From the NCBI GenBank assembly GCA_023101725.1, contig JALJCO010003008.1, positions 930,001 to 994,000 on the forward strand: a stretch of 64,000 bases of DNA, read 5' to 3'. Below are positions 1 through 16,000 of this stretch, in pieces. A model generated the notes under the pieces. The model had not been told where the DNA came from, ran no database searches, and saw nothing but the letters and a program-made list of their open reading frames with translations. A program made the position numbers and the translations under genes. The DNA is from Atherinomorus stipes. Its lineage: Eukaryota > Chordata > Actinopteri > Atheriniformes > Atherinidae. Positions within the stretch are counted from its first letter, which is position 1. Each line of letters starts with the position of its first letter.

Positions 1-325
1 TGTATTAATTTATGTCTGTTAACCACTTGTGTCCCTCCACAAATGGGGATATTAGGGATCAAGTGGTTAACAAGCTGGTCAACACAAATGGCTAATCAGC
101 CAATCACATGGCAAAAGCTCGATGCATTTAGGTATGTGGACATGGCCAAGACGACTTGCTGAAGTTCAAAGCATCAGAATGAGGAGGAAAGGGGATTTAA
201 GTGACTTTGAATGTAGCATGGGTGTTGGTGCCACATGGGTTTGTCTGAGTATTTCAGAAAGTGCTCATCTACAGGGATTTTCACACACAATCACCTCAAG
301 AGTTTACAGGGAATGTACAGTGTAG
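1..325 (+). mobile_element. Tc1-like transposon fragment, transposase N-terminus
   Basis: Positions 82-325 resemble a common fish Tc1-like transposon just before and inside its transposase. The frame at 179-322 reads MRRKGDLSDFECSM and ends FSHTITSRVYREC, which is the first helix-turn-helix of a Tc1-type transposase. The frame stops after about 50 residues and no DDE domain follows, so this is a dead 5' fragment. An inverted pair, GTTAACCACTT (18-28) and AAGTGGTTAAC (61-71), lies at its left. It sits in a vps45 intron. Confidence 0.75.
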
Positions 326-608
326 TCAGATATAGTCAGATATTTACCCTGTTTCCTTACTGTCAAAAACTGCAGTCAATTCAGTCATCATAACATAGAA
401 TAATTTCAAAGCTTGTTGCAGTGATCACCTGCTATTTAGGCTCTCTGCCCACAGGATGATCATGGCAATGCAGTACAACCTTTAAAAAGAATGTTGCAGC
501 CACTCAACACAGAGATAGATTAATCTGTGAAAATTACTATTAAGAAAAATAATCTAGATAGAATGAGAAGAAAGAAAATGATACAGAAAGAAAAAAAAAT
601 TACAACAA

Positions 609-716
609 TCAGATCAGAATGTGGCTGTTAAACTTTCTGTGGTATTTCTTGAGCTCAGTCAGGTTGAAGTTTGACTCAAAACAAGCATCCTGCAGATCAT
701 TATGTCCTGATGTAAT
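609..716 (-). other. Possible alternative terminal exon in vps45 intron 8
   Basis: A CAG acceptor (719-717) precedes 35 sense codons and a TGA stop (611-609). The preceding exon ends in phase 0 at 800, and this block is open in exactly that phase. It would read ITSGHNDLQD and end KFNSHILI. It is not the conserved continuation of Vps45, so if used it would give a protein cut after about 309 residues. The pyrimidine tract is weak and I see no AATAAA close downstream on the minus strand. It may be a chance open stretch in an intron. Confidence 0.2.
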
Positions 717-790
717 CTGTTACAAAACTATCATTTAAAGAAAGAAAGAGATTAAAGAGATCACTAGAAATTTAGTATCCTCTCTGTTTA

Positions 791-5413
<4,623 letters not shown>

Positions 5414-5439
5414 CTATCAGCTGAGCTGTTGCGATAACA

Positions 5440-5472
5440 ACAGCACCTCTTCCGGGTCCCTGACGTCACCAC
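5440..5472 (-). promoter_or_regulatory. vps45 core promoter elements (CRE and ETS-type site)
   Basis: A perfect palindromic CRE, TGACGTCA, sits at 5461-5468. An ETS-type CCCGGAAG (minus strand) lies next to it at 5449-5456. They are about 155-175 bases upstream of the vps45 start codon. This pairing is common at TATA-less housekeeping promoters. I see no TATA box. Use as a promoter is inferred from position and motifs. Confidence 0.5.
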
Positions 5473-6429
5473 GTTGTCGGGGCATGTGACGACGCCAGTA
5501 CGTGTGGAAATTGATTATAAAAGTAAGAAATAATATAAATGAAATAGAAAAAATATAAATGAAAATATGAATATTGAAATATTTATAATATGTATACATA
5601 TTTGTATGTATAAAATTGAGCTGACTAATCTAATTCAACATTAATTTCTGTTTAAAAAAGGTTTTTTTTCTTTACAAATAATTAGGAAAGTAAATATACT
5701 TAATCCCCCCCAAAAACAAATTTAGGTTAATATGTACATCACATGCTAGTAGTGTAAAAGCCTAAAGAACACTGACCTGAAACAGGATTAGATGATTTGG
5801 AAATCATAATTTATTAACATGTATAATTACAGAATGCAACATAAAAGCTATATTGTTTTTAAACATATTGTTTGTTCAAAATATGAGTTTGTGTTGTCAA
5901 AATTCAAACTCAGACATGTCCCACGGCTAGGGGTGTGCCACACTGCAAGATTTGGTGACAATTCAATGCCAAGTAAATAGACAGCTAGTATCATTGATAC
6001 CGACACCGATAGGGTTGGCAAAATTAACGCATTAATGTAGTGTTTCATCTGTGGAATTAACACTTATTTTTAATGTAACACATGAACAAAGTCATACTAT
6101 AAAAATATATAATTTGGCATCTTTTCAGCAAGAGAATCTGATTTTGGGCATGTAGGTGTCTTGTCACAGTGGTAAACTGAATCAACCAAAAACCATTTTA
6201 TTCTCATGTATGGAGTTTGTTATAGTTTTAAGTCTTACATTTAGAATTTTTATTCTTGGGTGCCCAAAAACAAAGCTATTACAGGTGCTGTTTTAAAATT
6301 CCAATTAGACATCATCTTGGTAAAAGACGCTGATTTTTGGCACACAAGTGCTGTAACAGTGGTGAACCGAACCCACTTTATGCTCCTTATTTGAAAAGAT
6401 TCTGATAGTTTTCAAGTCTTACATTAAAG

Positions 6430-6630
6430 CAGCGGTGGGGAACCCCTGTCCTCAAGGCCGGTGTCCCTTCAGGCTTTTCATGTCTCCCCACTCCAGCACA
6501 CCTGATTCAAATCAAATGGATCTAACAGCCAATCAAGTTTTGCACAGAGACGTATTGATTTGAATCAGGTGTGTAGGAGCAAGGACAAGTTGAAGATCAG
6601 CAGGGTGATGGCCAAGGTTCCCCACCCCTG
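6430..6630. mobile_element. Complete 201-bp hAT-type miniature element with 8-bp target duplication
   Basis: Imperfect terminal inverted repeats are CAGCGGTGGGGAACCCC at the left and GGTTCCCCACCCCTG at the right. Exact 8-bp direct repeats CATTAAAG flank it (6422-6429 and 6631-6638), which is the hAT signature. The interior has inverted copies of the CACCTGATTCAAATC motif. It has no coding capacity. Confidence 0.9.
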
Positions 6631-7779
6631 CATTAAAGTGTTATTGATATTATCACACTAGTATTGATAGATATTGTTACTGGCGTTGGTATTGATATTT
6701 GGATCGATCCGCTCACGACCCACGACCTCTCACAAAAAATTCTTGCCATCTTAGATTTGGGGTCTGTTTTTGTAAAAGCTGATTGTGTCATTTTTGTGTA
6801 TATTACAAAATGATAGTGTTGTACATTTTATGTTAACAAAATAGTAAAATTTTTCAGACAACCTATACATCTAGATTTAATTTACACTTTGAATGGTTAA
6901 CTTTGGCTGATTAGCCTACATTAGCCAAGCTAAAGCCTGTTAGCAGCTGCTGGAGAAAACAGTTGAAAATTCAATGATTAATGTTGGCAAACGTTTTCAA
7001 TCAAGTGTTTATAACCAGACAGTTGTAGTTGCAGATATTGATTGTTGGTAATTGTAATTTATGTGATATTTTTATGGAGTTCACATTTGTAATTGTTTGG
7101 CATGTTAGCAAGTCTTCGCTAGCTGTTACTATGAGGTAGTTTAATGAAACACATATTTAACACCACACCATCTACACATTTTAATTAGTAAAGTAATAAA
7201 ATGTAACTAAAACATTTATTTATTATATTTCGTTTTATGGTGATAATGTTACATAGCGAATTTAGATTGTATCAGACTGAATTAACCTTAAACCCGTTTA
7301 GACAAATAGATCTTAATTTCAGTGACTTCAACTGCCTAACAGCTAAAACCAAAAACTGACTTTACTATTGTTATTTTTAGTAATAATGTTATTAGCAGTG
7401 GGTTACGTGATAGCTGCACGTGACCAATAGCCATCTTTCCAAGTTTAACTGCATGTAGCGTGCAGCTTACGCAATAAGCTGTTATTTCTGACGTCCATTT
7501 ACGTTTATCGAAATCCCCCTTGCTATAGATTAAAATACTTGTTTACCCTTAAATTAAGTTCCTATAACGTGGTTAGGCAAGCGCTAGATTTGTCAGTTTA
7601 TGTTTGATAATCGACGCTTATCACTGTTAGCATTCAGACGTGAGGTTCTCTTCTCCCTCAGGCTGAACATTGTCTGAACTAATATGATGTCGAATGAAAG
7701 ATACGTGTATTTAGTGTGTATAAGTATATGCCTGAGAGTGACAGTGAAGGTTTTATGCATTTTCAATATTTATAATAAA

Positions 7780-8053
7780 GTGATCGAAGTCGGGAGTATC
7801 TCCAGCTGCATATCACTCCGCCCCGTTTGAACGTAGTGCCGTTGAAAGAGACTGCAAATGTAAAACGAAACGCGGAAGGATACATCAGCGGTTTTAGAAC
7901 ACCACACATTCCTGCGTGTTTTCGTTCGTTCCTGCTAACAGCTTGCAGTGTGTAAAGACAAGACATTCTGTCTTTATTCGTAGAAAGCGCACATTTTAAA
8001 ATTGGAATTTTAACGGAATAAACATTTATTTAACATATTAAAGGTCGTGCTAA
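7780..8053 (+). other. pogz: Probable non-coding first exon and promoter region of pogz
   Basis: A locally CpG-richer stretch (7780-7970) is followed by a good splice donor, CTAAG|GTAAGC, at 8053/8054. The first coding exon of pogz begins 2 kb downstream at an acceptor with only 11 nt of 5'UTR, so an upstream non-coding exon must exist, and this is the best visible candidate. The transcription start is not defined. Confidence 0.4.
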
Positions 8054-10067
8054 GGTAAGCGATAAGGTGGCATACTTTTGTAACTCATACCATGCAGAGT
8101 TAATAAAGTCACAGAGTTAGCTGTTGGCTACTTGTTAACATGCTAGGTTTTAGCTTGTTGCTAAGCAGGCTGAAGAGGGAGGGGTTGCACTGGGGGGTGA
8201 GGATATGGTCGTGTGAAGGAAAGCAGTCTCTACTACAACATTCCTGCTGGTTTTTACCGCAGTAACTTTGGATGAATACAAGAAAAAATGTTATCACCTA
8301 CCTTTAGCATTTAGCATGGTCTGTTACTGATATGTTTTATGTAAAGTGTTTTGATTATCTTTGGACTGCACGTTAGCCTGCTAGCACAGCTTGCTAATTG
8401 ACAGAGCTAAATCTTTAAAAAGTAATTTAGCTTCTGATGCAGTTAACAGATCAACAACCCTGTCAGGACAAGTCTAAATAGCATTGGTTATTAGTTTTAT
8501 CTAAGTCAGATCTACCTTTTGAAAGGTTACTTTATCAACATCTTAAACAACTTAAAAAAATTTGACCCAACACTTGGGACTTCTGTTGGATGCCAATGGC
8601 AGGTGTGAAATTGATGTTTGAAACAATATTAAGTGTATTTTCATATTATGAAAGGTAGTTTCGGATTTAACAGGGTGTTGAATAACAAAAACTCAACTGT
8701 TTTTGTTTACTTTAATGTGTTTTTTTTTAATGCTTCTTTTTTTTCTCACACTTTTTCTCCCAATTTCATCATTGTTAAGATAAAAGAAACCATTAGGTTT
8801 GCAGCAGTTTTTCTGATTTTATATAATCAAAGAACATTTTTTTCCCCACCAATGACATTTAAAGCTCATGTATAAAATATTCAGAATTATTGGTTGAACT
8901 TGAAAAGTTATTAAAATTCAGGTTTGTTTGGTTTTTGTTTGTTTGTTTGTTTGTTTTTAGTAAGTCATTCACCTAATTATTACAATATTACAATTAATAG
9001 AACAAAATACTGTACTATGCTGGCAGGTGCTAAGATAAGAAATTGAATGGCGGTGTCTGTTGTTTTATTCATTCACCTCGGTGGCATGTGTATGCAGTGC
9101 TGAACCAGCTATGTTCAAAACATCTTATCTTCTAATATTGTGCAAACTGATTGGGATTGAGTGAAATTCAAGCATTTGTAATGTTTATGTTTTGCAATTT
9201 ATGGAAACTAGTTTGTTTAGAGTAATAGCCCCAGATTATGTGCAAGTCAGTTTAACAATAGATCATTTTATTTTTTATTTTAAGTCCCCTACTGTGGTCA
9301 TATGCAAGCCATGCTGATTTAAAGTGGAGTGTAAACATTTCATACTGCTGGCTGGTTAAAGAGGATTATCATTAATGGACATACACAACAATGTTTCTGC
9401 AGTAGTCCACATATTGACACATTTGGTTTCTACACAATGTACAACATAATGGTTTGCATGCATTGATTTATTATTTAATGGAGATAAGTAAACATTGATA
9501 TGGCTCTGAATAATCTTTTTTTTTTTTAATCTCTCTACTAACCAAAGTTGAGATATTTAGCTCAAATCCATAATAATCAACCTCAAAAGCTATTGATATC
9601 CTTCCACCTAATAGGCTGTTGGAAACTTAGTGCAGTTACAACTGCATGCACCTCTACATTCCTCACATCTAGTATGCTTTAGATTATATCAACTGCTTAA
9701 TAAATGAAATGTAATAAATGTAGTTTCACAATCACTGTGTGATTATAAAGAAATTATCCCACCCACATAAAGGGAAGTCACCTTTTGGTAGAAAATCATG
9801 CAAGGGAGAATTATATCATGTTAAACTGAGTGGTTACCTCGTGTAATATACAATGGAAAATGGTTGGAAAAAAAAAAAAAAAAAGCTTTGCAAGGCATTA
9901 CATAATACATCATTTGGGTGGTAAATAATATTAAAGTTCTTCATTAGCTAAGTTTTTGCAGAAAATTTACATGTATGTATGAAGTAACAAGGTTTAAAGA
10001 AGAGGTTGTTGGTTGGGGGTTTGGGGGCTATGCATGATAAATGTTATAGATACTGTTTTCATTGCAG
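8054..10067 (+). other. pogz intron 1 (non-coding)
   Basis: About 2 kb of AT-rich intron. It includes a (TTTG)n run near 8935-8958 and poly-T/poly-A runs at 8718-8750, 9518-9528 and 9868-9885. It ends in the acceptor TTCATTGCAG at 10058-10067. No exon or RNA gene was recognised. Confidence 0.6.
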
Positions 10068-10078
10068 GTGAGGAGTGG

Positions 10079-13000
10079 ATGATGACAGGGGTGGAAACTG
10101 CAGCAGGAGATGATCCTGACCTCCTGATGGAGTGTGATGAGGAGGAGCCGTATGTGTTGTTACCACCACACAAGGGGCATGAAGAACCACAAGAGGAGAG
10201 ACAGAGTGAAGGTTAGTCCTGTCACAATTGCAGTTGTCCGGATACCGATACCAGTATCAGAAATGTCTCCAATACTGCCATAAATTCTGGTATCGGTATA
10301 AGCGCGGGCTTGAGTTCAGACACCGATCCAGTATCACATAATTTATTAAAATAGGAATCTATTTACTGATTAGCTCTGTTAGCTCCGACACTGTTCCTCT
10401 TTGCTGCCAGTTGCGCCGTACTGCAGTCTGCAACCTGCTGTTTTAGAGGGGTGATGAAGAACTGATCACCTGACACCTGCTAGACAAGGAGCTAACTAGT
10501 AATCATGTCAGTGGTGTGGCAGTATTTCACACTGGATTCTCCCACCAGCAAGACTGCATTTGAAAATAAATAAATGGAAAATAAATGGGACAGACAGGAC
10601 ATCCTGCAGGTTTTGGATGTTTCCTTCTGCAGCACCTGAATCAGACTGATGGGTCAACATGTTTGGACAGAACTTAATTAGCTGTTGAGGAGAAACATTT
10701 AATTTGAATCAGGTGTGTTGGATCAGGGAGATATCTGACACCTGCAGGATTGTGACCTTCGGGGACCAGAGTTGGACACCCCTGATGTACACCAACATTC
10801 ACAGAAAACTATCATGCGTCAGTCGTGTCCGTCTCGTACCCTCACCATAAGCCTCAATACAAAAGCACTCCTGTATCATTTTCAGCCACCCATCTGTGGA
10901 GACATGTTTGGTCCAGCAGGACTGACCAGATATGTCTGCAGTAAAATAATCGATGTCATTACCATGGAAACAGAGACAAACTCTCCATAGGGAGCTGTGA
11001 ACTTCAGACATCAACATTTAACCAACCAACATTTAAGGGGGGGGGTTGAAAATATCTGCGAGTTATCAACATCTGCGGCTTCATCCTGACGTACCGACTT
11101 TTAAACCAGTCCGTGTCTGCTCCACTTTCCCTCTGCGTCCATCAGCGCCATCACATTCTTCCTTCTCTCAGCTGTTCGCCTTTCATGTGCTCTGCTCATG
11201 TTGATTTAAAAAACTTTACTAATTTTACCACGATTACTACAAGTTGGTTTGTTTGTGGGCACGAGACAGTGCCAGTCAGACAGCGTAGGCCATCATGTGG
11301 CATATTGATCTGAAAGGGTTTTTTTTTTCCCCGTTTTTCTTTCTTTTCTTTCTTTTTTCCCCCCAGTGACAGCGGAAATGAAACAGCAGTAAAGAGGCTA
11401 TTTTTAAAATGTTATGTTCAACCAATCAGGACCAGATTTTGTTGTTGGTGGAGGCAGGTCCACAATCTGCAGATGCTGAGCTCCCACTACACACTCGGAC
11501 TGCAGTTAGACGGCTCCCGCCATGTTTTATGGTCATGTGGTATGGTCACATTTTCTTGCGCAGTCCTGGCAGAGTCTGAAGTTGGACAAACTTTCTAACT
11601 GGCCTGCAATACTCCAGGACCGCAACCCTTTGCTTCCAGTTGGGTTGCGCTGCAGATAGCCAAAGTCAAACGAGCCCTTTGTATGGGGTGTTGTCACGTG
11701 ACTACACCGTGAGTTTCCACATTCAGAAGCGCAGCAGCTGTGTGCTACTTTGCTGTCAGATATCTGCTCTGCACGTGAACACAGCATGCACAGATATGAG
11801 TAAACCAAGCGTAAACCTCTAGTGGACAAGTGTGAAGCTAAAGTCTTGAAAAATTGTTGTTAACCCCTCATCCGCTGGCGACTGGCTCCAAGACAGTCAC
11901 TCCCCATAGACTCCCATATTAAAAAGGGCCAACTTTACAGAAGAAATAAGCATTCTTACAGCGTGGTTGGGAAAAAAAATTAAGGTTAATAGGTCAAGTT
12001 TACTTTCATGTCAAGTGTGAGGGAGGTGATTTTTCATATCATCATTGTTATTATTTATTTAAAGCTCATCCCTTTAGATGTTATTTATTTTTTGAATAAC
12101 ACAGAATTATGGGCGAGCCTTTTTGATTGACAGGCCGCTGCCCGACTTCAATTTTAAGCCACAGTGGCTAATAGTTAGCTTGCATCTTGCTCCCAGGAAG
12201 GCTTCAGTCAGTAGCAGATTAGCACAATGGCGGTTTTAAGCTGGCTAACAGCTCGTCTGAGTGTGCTTTACTTCGCGACTGCCTATCTTCGTTCGCTCTT
12301 GTTCACTCTTGTTCACTCTTGGGTTAGTTGACTAAGCGGATACTACGTCTATTATTTTTACAGTCTTTGGAGTAAACATTTAAAACACTCCCAGTGTAAA
12401 TGAACATGCCGTGGAAGTTAGAATGAAACCGGAGTGCAACCAGAAACCGAGCTCTATGAAAACAGACGGGCACACAAAATGAACCCAGAGGACAGACAGA
12501 AGGCTCTGACGTGTTTCATGATACTAATGAAATCTAGAGTAGACTCAAGTGTAAAGAGCCTAAGGCTACGTTCACACGGCGACGATTAGAAGAGAAGATG
12601 CAAAAGTGGCGTCTCGTCTTTATCTTTTTATCCGCGTTTACGCGAGCATCGTCATGACGAAATCTGCGTGCATACGAGGACACAAGCGTGTATGGAATTT
12701 GATTGGATTTGTACGCCAGGCCTTTAGGTGGTGCTGTGACAGAACTCCACCATGGCCGCGCGCATGGGTACAATCGTTCGTCTCTGTTCGCTTCAAAATC
12801 AAAACAACTATGGCGGCGATGAGGAGGAACTTTGTTTGGACAGATGAGGAGGTAGAATTACCTCCCCAAACGACACTCAATTACAAGCTCGCAATGTGGA
12901 GATCTGCTGGGCTTACGTAGTGCGACGTTGTTTTTCCTGTATTGTTTGACGTCACGCGCATGCCACGTTAGCACGGTGTCAGCAGGTCTGTGGGTCCACC

Positions 13001-16000
13001 ATCATTTCTGCGTTTTGAACTGTGCAGACGAGGGCGCAATAGCATCTGACTGCAATTCTCAGGAATTCCACTTTGGAATGAGTCTTCAGATTTTTGCGTC
13101 TGCAACCCAGAATAACGCCGTTGCCTTGTGAACGAAAGGCACTTCTGATGAAATATTTTGCCGTTTTTACCCGCAATCGTCCTTGTGTGAACAGCCCCTA
13201 AGTGTAGTAGTAAGTGATTCTGCTCATCAGTCTTGATAAATAAGATATAAGAATTTACAACACGCACTCCACGCCTGCAAGCTCACTCTGTGTTGCTAGA
13301 TCGCAGATGTTAACATGACCCACACATATTGCTTGGGAAAAGATTCTAAATAAAAGAAATATTTAGTATATTCTACCTTTTATTTGCTTAGTACATCATT
13401 TCAAACTATATTTGCAATTTCAGTTTAAAGATTTATTAACTGAATTTCACCAAAAGAAAATTATTTTGTGATATCGTTATACGGCAGTGTCTCCCCTGTC
13501 TCCCCTCCCCTTGGAGGGGTGGTGAACAATTTTTTTTGCAACAACTTTTAAATGCAACAACTGCTTTTAATTCGACTGTTCAATGAACAATGAACTTGTA
13601 TATGAACAAAATATTACAATATTTTACTAATTTACACCACTGTTAATTAATATATAATAAAAACACTTGATAAAAATATTATTATAAAGATAAATATTAT
13701 GTAAAACAATTTTTTTGTAATTCATTTTCAACTTTTCATTTCATTAGGGGCAGGGAAGCAAGGCCTGCCTGACTTCAACTGGGCTTAGTGGCACATTGTG
13801 CAGCTGTGGTCTGACCACTTGATTTTTCTAGGCCTCTTGAAAAAGTGCTTTTGAGCCTCCTCTTGCACTGAAGGACAATTAATGGAGATCCTCATGCAGG
13901 CCTCAAGATGTTCACCCTGTTGTCTGTTGCGGATGTCTGTTTTCACCTTCAAACAGATGATGGAGACAGACATTACAAATTGATTTTGCCAAACAACAAG
14001 TGCATTCTGTCCTAAATAAACCAATTCTTTTAAATTTAGCAGAGTAGTCAGAAAAAGTAAAGGACTCCTACCCTGTTCATAGTTGAGAAATCCCTCTCAC
14101 AGTTCACACTGCTGAGGGGTACAGTCAGGGCGATTGCAGCCAGCTTGCACAGATTGGGATACAATACTCCATACTCGGTGTTCATTATTCGTTCATTATT
14201 TCAAGCTGTGTTTTATTCTGAAATGGCGTTGCATAGGATTACATGGTAATAGGTGTGTAATTTTAAATTTGTGGGCCAAACGTGATGTGTAATTGTAACA
14301 AAAAAAACTTTGGTGTGATACCTGGAGTGCACCAGACACCATGTGCTCTCTGAAGGACATCCACTCCTCCACAGTAGTGCTGGCATCCACAGCGGGGAAG
14401 TGCTCTGCCAGGGTCCTGAGATGACCATGTGCAACCTTGTGGTCGGGTGATCGAGCTGCCTGTGTGCTGAGCTAACTGAATGCACCAAATACCTCTAAGT
14501 CAGGGTTGTTGAATGAGCCCATTCAGGTAAGGGTTCATCACCTGATAAAGCAGTGAGGAAGCAAAAAAATGGCATCAGCAAAATTCATGAGGCTTGGGCT
14601 GCAATCTCCTATCTACACCAGAATAACAGTCATGCAGTATTACATGATTCTCTCATCTGTATGATCATGTAACTTACTTCTAAGCGGAACCTTGTCCAAA
14701 AGAGCTCTCTGTTCCCATCTTCCCTTTTTTGACCCCTTCTGCCTCTCTCCTCTTCCACAGCGATTACAAACTGGCCCAAGCCAGCTGGGTCATCCAAGCT
14801 TTGGTTTAGCTTAGATGAGTGGGATCCTGCTGGATGCTTATCACCAGCATCTCTGATCTGGCGGATTATTGTCAATGTGACTAGAACCTAAATAATATCC
14901 GGTTGTGATTTAAAGGAGTGATGACATAGCAGTTAAAAACTAGTTTATTTTGTTGGCATTAATGTTTATGTAAATACTCCAAAGAAAAAAACGGCATTTT
15001 TTCCAGCGGAGTATTGTTTTGAAACGCCAGACCTCACTTCCTCAGTAATACAGTTGGGTCTGGTGATGATATGGAGCTTTACCCGGAGACCACGTTGACT
15101 TCATTTTGATTGGCTACACCTTATTTGGCTATGACCTTATTTGGAGAATCTAGGTCAAGCTGCGGACGGACTTTGCTAAAGGCTAACTGCTAGCAACATG
15201 GGCACTTCAGACAGTGAGCTACGTTTATCAGACAAGACAGCATTTAGAAAATAAATTAACTTACAGGTAGAGTTGTCACGATACCAAAATGAGTAACCAC
15301 GATACTATACCAGACAAAGTATCACGGTTCCGGGTAGTATCACGATACCGCACCCTTTTTTAATTATTATTCCTTATATGAACTGCAATTTGTTTGTACA
15401 AGTTATACATACTTGTTACTTATAATGCTGTTTGGTGCATAATAAACATAACACTTGTGAAGTAAGAATTAGACTGAAACAAATATGGTTATGAACAACA
15501 TTTATCAAATACTTAAAAAAAAAAAAAAAAACAGATCCACTGATTGTTTGTCCAGTCAAATTTTGAGGTATTCTTTGAAGTAGAATAGAACTTGTGCAAA
15601 GGCTACTTCATTGAACTGTAGCTCAGTTCTATAAAGACCCTTTCCAAAAAATTAGAATATCATGGAAAAGGTGTTTATTCTAATCTATTTTTTGGAAAGG
15701 GTCTGTAAACTACAGAGGACAAAATACAATAAACAGGAACTGGTTCCCTGTAATAACTAATGAAATAATATGTTTATGCATTTTCTAGGTGCCTTAAACT
15801 TTGACACCCTTTAACTCTTCATTCCTCAGCCTGTACACGGGGCATATAATGTAATTATAATATTATAGGCTATTAATATTAGCTAATGAGCAAATAAACA
15901 GGGCCTACTAATCTGGTATTTGACATACAAGTCTGGGTGACGACACTGCAGGTGTTTTTTGAGGTTGGATGTGTTCCCTCCTTTGGCTCCTATAGCTTGG

